The position numbers were made by a program, and so were the translations under genes. The notes beneath the pieces were generated by a model. It was not told where the DNA came from. It searched no databases and saw only the letters and a list, made by a program, of their open reading frames with translations. 17,921 bases of DNA from CAYWEP01 sp964613075 (GTDB lineage Bacteria; Patescibacteriota; Microgenomatia; Levybacterales; UBA12049), in contig CAZTFV010000021.1 of NCBI GenBank assembly GCA_964613075.1, positions 1 through 17,921 on the forward strand, given 5' to 3'. Shown here one piece after another: positions 7,159 to 13,676 of the stretch. The number at the start of each line of letters is the position of its first letter. Position 1 is the stretch's first letter.

Positions 7159-7282
7159 AAACTCTCATAATAAATAGTAAAAATGGATTGTGCTGTGTTT
7201 ACGCAAGGATGCAAGCAAGACATACAGCGCAAAAGAGATACTTGCTGAACTTAAGATTAATAGTTTATTGTTTAGGTTATAG

Positions 7283-7321
7283 TATAATACACATATGTTT
7301 TGGGCGGATAAAGAAGCACAA
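7283..7321 (+). repeat. Right copy of 39-bp direct repeat (intact lysS start)
   Basis: This is the functional copy of the block also present at 91-129. It holds TATAAT at 7283-7288, six bases before the ATG at 7295. With start points usually six or seven bases after the -10 box, the mRNA should begin at or next to the ATG, so the transcript is probably leaderless. No clear -35 box was found. The sequence to the left (7159-7282) shows no resemblance to the sequence left of the first copy. Confidence 0.9.
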
Positions 7322-9577
7322 GAGATAAAAAAACGAAACCTACTCCTTGAATGGGTGGATGATATGAAGACACCATCTGGGAAAATCCATGTCGGCGCGC
7401 TTCGGGGTGTTGTCATTCATGATCTAGCATATAAAGCGCTTAAGAAAGCGGGAGTGAATGCAAAGTACACGTATGTTTTTGAAAATCATGACCCAATGGA
7501 TTCGCTTCCTATATATTTACCGAAAGAAAAGTTTGAGAAATACATGGGAATGCCTTTGTATAAGATTCCGTCGCCTGAAAAAGGATATGCAAACTACGCA
7601 GAGTACTATGCAAAAGATTTTCAGGATGTATTTGAGGCGATTGGCTGTCATCCTGAGATATTGTGGACTTCGGATTTGTATGAAAGTGGTCGGATGAATG
7701 ACTCTATACGGTTAGTTCTTAATAAAACGAAAGAGGTTCGCGCGATTTATGAGGAGATGTATAAAAAACCGCTGGCAAAAGATTGGTATCCTTTTCAGGT
7801 TTATTGCACACAGTGCGGAAAAGTTTCAACGACAAAAGTATATGACTGGGATTCGGAGAATGTCCACTTTACCTGCGATGTTGATCGACTGGATTGGACA
7901 AAGGGATGCGGATTTAAAGGAAAAGCAGCGCCCTTTAGTAGTAAAGGGCATATTGCCGGAAAGCTGCCGTGGAAGATTGAATGGGCAGTGAAATGGAAAG
8001 TGATCGGAGTGACTGTTGAGGGTGCAGGAAAAGACCATATGAGTGCGGGTGGATCGCATGACCTTGCGACACGTATTTGCGAGCGGATTATTAATTATCC
8101 AGTGCCATATCCTCTTCCATACGAGTTTTTCTTGGTGGGTGGTCGGAAAATGTCTTCATCAAAAGGGCTTGGGTCATCAGCTGCAGAGATGCTTGAAATC
8201 TTACCCCCTGAACTGTTGCGATTTCTCATGGTGAAAACCAAACTCAACCAGGCGATTAATTTTGACCCGGCAGGAGATACGATTCCTGATCTTTTTGATG
8301 ATTATCAACAAGCAGCACTTGCATATAAAAATAAGTCAGATGAAGACTTAGCCCGCGCATTTGAGTATTCGCAAATAGGTAAAGAGGTAAAGCTTCCACC
8401 TTTTGGAGCGCGGTTTATTAATCTTGTCCAGTGGGTGCAGATGCCAAATGCGGAACAAAAAATTAAAGAATACGACATGGAGGAGTGGGTACCGTACGCA
8501 AAAATTTGGGTTGAGCGATTTGCTCCTGATTCTGCAAAATACGAATTGAAAAAAGACATTCCCGAAAGCGCAAAAAAATTGACAGGGAAACAAAAAGAAT
8601 TTCTCAAAAAAGTAGCGACAGAAATTGATAAAGACTGGAACGCCGAGGAGTTTCAAAAACAAATTTATGACTGGGCGAAAGATTTCAGCTTATCTTCCCA
8701 TGAAGCGTTTGAAGCAATTTATATTTCTCTTTTGGATAAGACATATGGGCCTAAGGCTGCTTGGCTGATTCTTTTCAATAAAGATTTTGTGAAACTGAGG
8801 TTTGAGGAGATTTATTCTTCGAGCGAACGGAGTGAGTTCAGAAGTGGCAATAGTTCTCCACAAGGTCGAACAATAATTTCTTTAAACAAGCCCAATGTTT
8901 TTTCAATTGATAATGCGGTTAAGGAAAAGTACCCGTCTATTTCTATCGGTATTGCGATTATTAAAGGGGTAACGATTGAGGAAACGAATCCGCAGCTTGA
9001 GCGAGAGAAAGAAGCATTTTTGAAATCGCTTGCAGGGTTAACGACTGAGCAATTGGGGCAGTATCCTGAAATTCAAGCATACAGAAGATTGTATAAAGAG
9101 ATGGGGGTTGATTGGCATTCGCGTCGCCCAAGTCCCGAAGCGCTGCTGCGGCGGGTTGCACTGAAAAAAGGACTCTATACCGTCAACACATGTGTTGATG
9201 CGTATAATCTTGTGGTTATGAAACATCGCATTTCAGTGGGAGCATTTGATTTAGACAAGATAGACTTCCCGACTGTTTTGCGCTTCCCGGAAAAAGGAGA
9301 GGAAATACTGCTCTTAGGAGACAGCGAGCCGACAGTATATAAAGAGACTGAATTAGCATATTTTGACCGAAAAGGCGGATACAATATTGATTTTAACTTT
9401 CGTGACGCTAAGCGAACAGCGGTGCAGCTTAAGACAAAAAACCTGTATCTTAATATTGACGGAGTATATAATATTACATCCTCGCAGGTTGAGCAAGCAC
9501 TAAGGGAAGCCTGCGATATCATTATGAAACACTGTGGAGGAAGACTTGAAACATTTGGTGTTGATACTGCATCGTGA
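7295..9577 (+). CDS. lysK: Class I lysyl-tRNA synthetase fused to a C-terminal B3/4 domain
   Basis: Class I LysRS charges tRNA-Lys by a Rossmann-fold active site unrelated to class II. Residues 1 to about 506 match the family: HIGH-type motif KIHVGA (30-35), cysteine pairs C171-x2-C174 and two more Cys near 198 and 209 that could bind zinc, KMSSSK (285-290), then the helical anticodon-binding region, ending in the usual KDFVKLRFEE. The remaining 250 residues are a B3/4 domain (about 530-755) as in the editing region of the PheRS beta chain, with YPSISIGIAIIKGV, RRPSPEALLRR and VVMKHRISVGAFDLDKI. Residues 507-528 between them are encoded by a repeat element. The 760-residue length is well above the usual 500-530. 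It overlaps the next gene by three bases (TGATG). The symbol lysK is sometimes used for class I LysRS; some databases use lysS. Proofreading by the B3/4 part is inference. Confidence 0.9.
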   Translation: MFWADKEAQEIKKRNLLLEWVDDMKTPSGKIHVGALRGVVIHDLAYKALKKAGVNAKYTYVFENHDPMDSLPIYLPKEKFEKYMGMPLYKIPSPEKGYANYAEYYAKDFQDVFEAIGCHPEILWTSDLYESGRMNDSIRLVLNKTKEVRAIYEEMYKKPLAKDWYPFQVYCTQCGKVSTTKVYDWDSENVHFTCDVDRLDWTKGCGFKGKAAPFSSKGHIAGKLPWKIEWAVKWKVIGVTVEGAGKDHMSAGGSHDLATRICERIINYPVPYPLPYEFFLVGGRKMSSSKGLGSSAAEMLEILPPELLRFLMVKTKLNQAINFDPAGDTIPDLFDDYQQAALAYKNKSDEDLARAFEYSQIGKEVKLPPFGARFINLVQWVQMPNAEQKIKEYDMEEWVPYAKIWVERFAPDSAKYELKKDIPESAKKLTGKQKEFLKKVATEIDKDWNAEEFQKQIYDWAKDFSLSSHEAFEAIYISLLDKTYGPKAAWLILFNKDFVKLRFEEIYSSSERSEFRSGNSSPQGRTIISLNKPNVFSIDNAVKEKYPSISIGIAIIKGVTIEETNPQLEREKEAFLKSLAGLTTEQLGQYPEIQAYRRLYKEMGVDWHSRRPSPEALLRRVALKKGLYTVNTCVDAYNLVVMKHRISVGAFDLDKIDFPTVLRFPEKGEEILLLGDSEPTVYKETELAYFDRKGGYNIDFNFRDAKRTAVQLKTKNLYLNIDGVYNITSSQVEQALREACDIIMKHCGGRLETFGVDTAS
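8814..8876 (+). repeat. Repeat element translated in frame as the LysRS-B3/4 linker
   Basis: This 63-base stretch begins ATTCTTCGAG and ends TCGAACAATAA, exactly as the core of the MITE at 10209-10277, and is similar between those ends (shared AGAAGT and TAGTTCTC blocks). It is 21 codons long, so it keeps the frame and encodes the low-complexity linker around SSSERSEFRSGNSSPQGRT. It lies precisely where class I LysRS proteins normally end and before the B3/4 domain begins. It lacks the outer GTAACAGGTCA arms of the MITE. Confidence 0.7.
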
Positions 9578-10182
9578 TGCAAAAGCTTCTCATTGCTACA
9601 AAGAACAAAGGGAAACTACAAGAATTTTCGGATTTTCTTTCAGACTTACCAATTAGGCTTGTTTCGTTAACTGATGTTGGCATCAGTGATGATGTTGAAG
9701 AAGATGGGAAGACGTATGAGGAGAATTCGCAGAAGAAAGCATTGTTTTATGCAAAAAAATCCGGCTTACCGGCAATTGCCGATGATGGAGGGATAGAAAT
9801 TGCAGCTTTAAACGGAGCGCCGGGGGTCAGAAGCAGACGGTGGATTGGTTATGAAGCGTCGGATGAAGAGCTAACCGCTCATATGAAAAAGGTTGCAGTG
9901 GAGTTACCTGAGAGTAATAGGGATGCGAAGTTTGTCACTGTAGTTTCCTTTGCGCTGCCGGATGGGACGGCGTGGAGTGCGAAGGGTGAAGTAGCAGGTA
10001 TTATTGCAAAAAAACCGCTGACAAAATTGCTGCGCGGGTATCCATATCGATCATTTTTTTATTTGCCTGATATTCAGAAATATTACCATGAAGAATCACT
10101 AACAAAAGAAGAGATGAAAAGGTTCAATCATCGATTAAAAGCAGTGCGGCAGCTAAGGCAAATAATCCTCGAAAACATATAG
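9577..10182 (+). CDS. rdgB: XTP/dITP diphosphatase-like (Ham1/RdgB) nucleotide pyrophosphatase
   Basis: RdgB/Ham1 enzymes hydrolyse non-canonical purine triphosphates (ITP, XTP, dITP) to the monophosphate and pyrophosphate, cleaning the nucleotide pool. The 201-residue protein shows TKNKGKLQEF (8-17), EEDGKTYEENSQKKA, LPAIADDGGIEI (metal-binding Asp pair near 69-70), and GAPGVRSRRW, all standard. The C-terminal half deviates. The usual GFGYDP-type loop reads GYPYRSFFY, and the usual SHRGKAL reads NHRLKAV, so base recognition may differ. The ATG at 9577 overlaps the lysS stop (TGATG), implying translational coupling; a GTG at 9574 is possible but less likely. Its TAG stop uses a G contributed by the MITE that follows. 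Confidence 0.85.
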   Translation: MQKLLIATKNKGKLQEFSDFLSDLPIRLVSLTDVGISDDVEEDGKTYEENSQKKALFYAKKSGLPAIADDGGIEIAALNGAPGVRSRRWIGYEASDEELTAHMKKVAVELPESNRDAKFVTVVSFALPDGTAWSAKGEVAGIIAKKPLTKLLRGYPYRSFFYLPDIQKYYHEESLTKEEMKRFNHRLKAVRQLRQIILENI

Positions 10183-10305
10183 TAACAGGTCACACTACTG
10201 ATAGAATATTCTTCGAGTGAGCGTAGCGAATCGAGAAGTTGTCATTGTATAGTTCTCGACTACGCTCGAACAATAAAGTTTATGTTAGAAGCCTGACCTG
10301 TTACA
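10182..10305. mobile_element. 124-bp MITE with 11-bp inverted repeats and 8-bp target duplication
   Basis: Perfect 11-base terminal inverted repeats GTAACAGGTCA (10182-10192) and TGACCTGTTAC (10295-10305) enclose a non-coding, palindrome-rich core. The core contains TTCGAGTGAGCGTAGCGAA and CTCGACTACGCTCGAA. The element is flanked directly by AACATATA on both sides (10174-10181 and 10306-10313). Removing the element and one flank copy restores AAC ATA TAA, so the insertion went into the rdgB stop codon and changed TAA to TAG without altering the protein. There is no transposase, so movement would depend on an enzyme elsewhere. Confidence 0.88.
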
Positions 10306-10343
10306 ACATATAAATCATCGTTTGAGCTTTCAGATTTCTATGG

Positions 10344-10349
10344 TATAGT
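10344..10349 (+). promoter_or_regulatory. -10 box for the PEGA/SH3 protein gene
   Basis: TATAGT lies 19 bases before the ATG at 10369, just right of the MITE and its target duplication. The predicted leader is only about 13 bases and shows no Shine-Dalgarno sequence. No clear -35 box is seen. The 186-base gap 10183-10368 is otherwise filled by the MITE. Confidence 0.5.
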
Positions 10350-10368
10350 AGTATCTTATTCTTGTCTT

Positions 10369-11220
10369 ATGAAGAAGATTCTGTTCTTTATTATTCCCGC
10401 ATTTATCCTCGCAATCATTATTATTTTAAGCTATCAATTTTTCTTCCTCAGACGAAATGAAAAAGGTGCATTGCAGATAACCAGCAACCCAAAAAGTAAG
10501 GTATATCTTGATGATAAGTTCATCGGTGAAACGCCACTTTGTAAATGCGAGGTAGCGGATATGCTGCCTGTTGGGTCATATACACTCAAGATCATTCCGA
10601 ATGATCCGTCTCTGGCGGATTATCAGGAAAAAATAGATATAGCAGTTTCTGTTCTGACGGTTGTTGACCGTAAATTCGGCAAAGGCGCGGAATCTGAAGG
10701 AAGCGTTATATACCTTACACCACTTTCCGACAAAAATAGTACAGAACTTCTGGTCTTGTCTTTTCCTGATAAATCTGACGTTTTTATGGATAGCGCAGTG
10801 GTTGGACAAACATCCTTACTTCTTGATGATATTACCGAGTCAGATCATTCATTATTGATAAAAAGAAACGGATATAAAGATAAGGCTGTTAGGATCAGAA
10901 CGCCAAAGGGGTATAAATTAACTGCTCGTGTGTATTTGGGTATTGACGGGCGATCAGTCCTAAATAGTTCTTCTTCTGCTGCAGTGTCAACACAAATAAC
11001 GCCTTTGCCAAGTAAGGTTTTGCAAAAGGCGCTTATTCTTCAGACGCCAAATGGCTTTTTACGTGTTCGTTCGGATGCGTCACTTTCTGCTTCCGAGATA
11101 GATCGGGTAACTCCGGGTGAAACGTTTGAGCTAATGGATGAGAAAAGCGGCTGGTATCAAATAAAGCTTGAAGATGGAGAAGAAGGATGGATAAGCTCAC
11201 GGTACGCGGAGAAAGAATAA
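10369..11220 (+). CDS. Membrane-anchored PEGA and SH3-domain surface protein
   Basis: The 283-residue protein begins with a short positive end and a hydrophobic stretch (about 4-26) that is a signal anchor; I see no lipobox cysteine, so it probably stays membrane-bound with the rest outside. Two PEGA-type beta domains follow: residues about 35-110, with QITSNPKSKVYLDDKFIGETPL, and about 126-195, with LSFPDKSDVFMDSAVVGQTSL and the Lys-x-Gly-Tyr segment KRNGYKD. A Ser/Thr-rich linker (about 200-215) leads to a C-terminal bacterial SH3 domain (about 225-283), with GFLRVRSDASLSASEIDRV and GWISSRYA, which typically binds cell wall. A role in attaching the envelope to peptidoglycan is likely, but the partner is unknown. 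It converges on the envelope glycan operon. Confidence 0.82.
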   Translation: MKKILFFIIPAFILAIIIILSYQFFFLRRNEKGALQITSNPKSKVYLDDKFIGETPLCKCEVADMLPVGSYTLKIIPNDPSLADYQEKIDIAVSVLTVVDRKFGKGAESEGSVIYLTPLSDKNSTELLVLSFPDKSDVFMDSAVVGQTSLLLDDITESDHSLLIKRNGYKDKAVRIRTPKGYKLTARVYLGIDGRSVLNSSSSAAVSTQITPLPSKVLQKALILQTPNGFLRVRSDASLSASEIDRVTPGETFELMDEKSGWYQIKLEDGEEGWISSRYAEKE

Positions 11221-11222
11221 AG

Positions 11223-11303
11223 AAAGTTATAAGTTATGAGTGCTTAGTTATGAGTTTGTAAGTGATCAGATTAATAACTCATAATTCATAACTCGTAACT
11301 TCA
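11223..11303. repeat. AT-rich palindromic repeat, probable bidirectional terminator
   Basis: The gap between two convergent genes is filled by TTATGAGT/AACTCATAA-type repeats. AAGTTATAAGTTATGAGT on the left can pair imperfectly with TCATAACTCGTAACTT on the right, giving a large hairpin read from either strand. The 19-base unit AACTCATAATTCATAACTC (11276-11294) recurs exactly, on the opposite strand, inside the GT39 gene at 14693-14711. A termination role is inferred from the convergent position. Confidence 0.6.
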
Positions 11304-11304
11304 T

Positions 11305-12249
11305 TTATGCTCCAATACCATAAATAATGAAAATAACCAGCAGCCCCCACAGTAACACCGTTGCCAGAAGTGGCTTATCAGAGAAGAGAACTTTTTCAGG
11401 GCTTTCTCCCTGGTGTTTTTCGTAAATATCCTGTAGGTATCGCATGAGACCATAGACAACAGGGATAATAGTTATCATCAGCCATTTTCGATTGAGATAC
11501 TCCGGTAAGAACTGAGGCAGCAGAAGTTCATTAGCAACAGAAATATTATTGGAGTACCCTAGGAACGTGAATAATGCATATGAGATAAAAGTAGATGTTG
11601 CAAAAATGGATGCATATACGTCAAGAAGACGTTCTGAATAATGAGATAATGATTTTCTAACTGCTGCGATGTTTGCGCCTGTTTGTTCCGAAATAAGCGT
11701 AAGCTCTCGTCGCCTTTTGCCAATAGCTAAAAAGAGGGAAAGAGAAATTGTTGTCAAGAGTAACCAAACAGAGATGTGGTACCCACTGACAACCTCTCCC
11801 GCATAAACTCGCAGGATATACCCTCCCGCAAGTGCGAGAATATCAATGACGGCAATATGCTTAAGGAAGGCTGAATAAGAAAATTGCAGCAACAAATAGA
11901 CGACCGCAATTAAGAAGAAGCCAGGGGTTATAAAAAAGCTCCACACGAGCGATGATATGATAAGTATCGCTGCTATCGTAATTGCCCACGATACAGGGAT
12001 ATCGCCATGTGCAAGAGGCCGGAATTTTTTGAAGGGATGTAAGCGATCTTTTTGTATATCAAAGATGTCATTGATGATATATATGCCGCTTGAAATAGCA
12101 CAAAAAATAAGAAAACCATAAATGACGTTTTGAAGCGCATTTGGGTTAAATAATTCACCGGTGAAGATAAGTGCGGCAAAGACAGCAAGATTTTTAATCC
12201 ATTGCCGCGGGCGCAAGAGTCGTAACGTATCACGTAGTGACTTTTTCAT
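11305..12249 (-). CDS. UbiA-family decaprenyl-phosphate phosphoribosyltransferase-like protein
   Basis: UbiA-superfamily membrane enzymes move prenyl chains; the closest pattern here is the decaprenyl-phosphate 5-phosphoribosyltransferase branch (mycobacterial UbiA/Rv3806c), which joins PRPP to a polyprenyl phosphate to start decaprenyl-phosphoryl-arabinose synthesis. The 314-residue protein has LRPRQWIKNLAVFAAL (12-27), the metal-binding motif NDIFDIQKDRLHP (60-72; Asp61, Asp64, Asp68), KKFRPLAHG, then YSAFLKHIAVIDILALAGGYILR and GKRRREL, with about nine hydrophobic helices throughout. It is the last gene of the minus-strand envelope operon and overlaps the WecA-like gene by 20 bases. In this context it would make a lipid-linked pentose for a surface glycan. 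The precise lipid and sugar are not proven. Confidence 0.82.
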   Translation of the reverse strand: MKKSLRDTLRLLRPRQWIKNLAVFAALIFTGELFNPNALQNVIYGFLIFCAISSGIYIINDIFDIQKDRLHPFKKFRPLAHGDIPVSWAITIAAILIISSLVWSFFITPGFFLIAVVYLLLQFSYSAFLKHIAVIDILALAGGYILRVYAGEVVSGYHISVWLLLTTISLSLFLAIGKRRRELTLISEQTGANIAAVRKSLSHYSERLLDVYASIFATSTFISYALFTFLGYSNNISVANELLLPQFLPEYLNRKWLMITIIPVVYGLMRYLQDIYEKHQGESPEKVLFSDKPLLATVLLWGLLVIFIIYGIGA

Positions 12250-13321
12250 GAGTATATCTTACCAGAAGATGTAAGAAAAAAAGAGCGCCGCCGACAATGA
12301 CTACCAGCATAATCAGTGCAAAGATTTTACTTCTACTTTGCAGTGTTAACGAAATCGTTCCCAATATAGCAGAAATACCCCAATAAAACAATGCGACTTG
12401 TCGCTGTCCAAACCCCAGTTTCAAAAGCAGATGATGGAGGTGTTTATTATCATGCCAGAAAGGTGATCGCCCGCTTGCGACCCTCCTTATAATTGTAAAT
12501 GCGGCATCAACAGTTGGAACGCCCATCACTAGTATAGCGGTTGCCAATTTTGCACTTGAGAGGATAGAGACAGTGGCAAGTAGTAAGTAGAGAGACGTTG
12601 CGCCGTATCCGGGAAAAATTTTGGCGGGGTAGAAGTTGAATAAGAGAAAACCGGTCGAGGCGCCGGCGATAATGAATGAAAGCTTGGCATCGACGAGTGC
12701 TCCTTCATTCGCATTGGGAAAACGAAGGCTCAAAATCCCGATCACTATTGCTGAGATTGCCACAATACCGGGCATTTGTCCATCAACGCCTTTGCTCCAG
12801 TTGAGCATGTTCATTACCCAGATGATCCAGATGATAGCAATAACCTCTCCCAGGTTGAACGTAAAGAATCCGGGTATCTGGAAGATAGTGTTGTTGAGGT
12901 GGAGAATACCGCCGAGGGGATTGGTAATAAAGGGTATGCTGACACCTGATCCGACGACGATTACTGCGCAAAGGATGTTTATGAAAAAGCGTAGATAGGG
13001 AGAAACATCTTTATTTTTTGCATTTAACCTATCATCGATAACGCCAATAACAAGTGCCAGAAATGATGCGGTAAATATAGCAATGGTCGTTTCATTGAAC
13101 GGAAGGAGTAGGATACCGGCAACAAATGTTCCTAAGAAAAGGGGGATACCTCCTCCCCGGGGAATCGGTTTGGCGTGGATAAGCCCTGGGTGTTTGTGAA
13201 TCTGCGGATCATCTAAGATACCGAATCGCCTCATGTATTTTATGACGATAGGTGTTGTAAGAGCTGTTGTTGCAAACGAGAGGAGAAAGGGGAGGAGAAT
13301 GACAGTATTAAAAAGATCCAT
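12230..13321 (-). CDS. WecA/MraY-like polyprenyl-phosphate sugar-1-phosphate transferase
   Basis: Family members transfer a sugar-1-phosphate from a UDP-sugar to polyprenyl phosphate, the first step of many surface polymers. The 363-residue, multi-helix protein keeps PIPRGGGIPLFLG (52-64), VIDDR (94-98, the Asp pair), and HDNKHLHHLL (290-299, the C-terminal His motif). Two normally acidic sites differ: the NxxNxxDGxDG motif reads NMLNWSKGVDG (171-181), so Lys177 replaces the first Asp, and the GDSGS motif reads GYGAT (238-242), so Tyr239 replaces that Asp. I associate this variant with CPR genomes from memory; I know of no biochemistry on it. It could be a transferase with altered chemistry or a non-catalytic relative. 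It sits one base after the DUF1648-like gene. Confidence 0.8.
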   Translation of the reverse strand: MDLFNTVILLPFLLSFATTALTTPIVIKYMRRFGILDDPQIHKHPGLIHAKPIPRGGGIPLFLGTFVAGILLLPFNETTIAIFTASFLALVIGVIDDRLNAKNKDVSPYLRFFINILCAVIVVGSGVSIPFITNPLGGILHLNNTIFQIPGFFTFNLGEVIAIIWIIWVMNMLNWSKGVDGQMPGIVAISAIVIGILSLRFPNANEGALVDAKLSFIIAGASTGFLLFNFYPAKIFPGYGATSLYLLLATVSILSSAKLATAILVMGVPTVDAAFTIIRRVASGRSPFWHDNKHLHHLLLKLGFGQRQVALFYWGISAILGTISLTLQSRSKIFALIMLVVIVGGALFFLHLLVRYTHEKVTT

Positions 13322-13322
13322 A

Positions 13323-13676
13323 TTAGATAATAAGTTGCATCATGCGAACAATAAAAATAGCAGATAATAAGCTTAATAGCAGATTTGTAATACCTAAGAT
13401 CCGTGAGACAAGCGGCATGCGTTCGTATAATGCCGCTGCGATAATCGTATTGAGTAGTACCATGCCGGTAACGAGCAAGAAAGGAAAAAAAACCTGAAGC
13501 TTTTCACCTAAGCGTGCTTGCCCCCAGGGAAGCTGGTTGTATATGGGAATGACAGGCGGCAGACGATTCAGATTCAACAGGATAAAACCGAGATGAAAGA
13601 AAAGAAGACCAATGGCAACAAGCGTTCCAAGACGAATAATTTTATCTGAGGTGAGTCGATTAATGAGTACGTTCAT
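13323..13676 (-). CDS. Small DUF1648-like membrane protein
   Basis: This 117-residue protein has three hydrophobic helices (about 16-36, 60-82 and 93-115). Between the first two lies LNRLPPVIPIYNQLPWGQ, which resembles the LPPxIPxHF-type signature of DUF1648 proteins. The function of that domain is unknown; in other proteins it is found in SdpI-type immunity and sensor-like membrane proteins. It overlaps the end of the GT39 gene by 17 bases and precedes the WecA-like gene by one base, so it belongs to the envelope operon and is presumably co-translated. Confidence 0.7.
   Translation of the reverse strand: MNVLINRLTSDKIIRLGTLVAIGLLFFHLGFILLNLNRLPPVIPIYNQLPWGQARLGEKLQVFFPFLLVTGMVLLNTIIAAALYERMPLVSRILGITNLLLSLLSAIFIVRMMQLII

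Noticed and set aside
7190..7230. Terminator after the M20 gene
   Set aside because: A nine-pair stem with two G-U pairs can form (7190-7198 with 7222-7230), but no T-run follows on the plus strand.
10182..10305. Rho-independent terminator instead of a mobile element after rdgB
   Set aside because: Perfect terminal repeats and an exact 8-bp target duplication with a reconstructable empty site point to insertion; it may still affect transcript ends.
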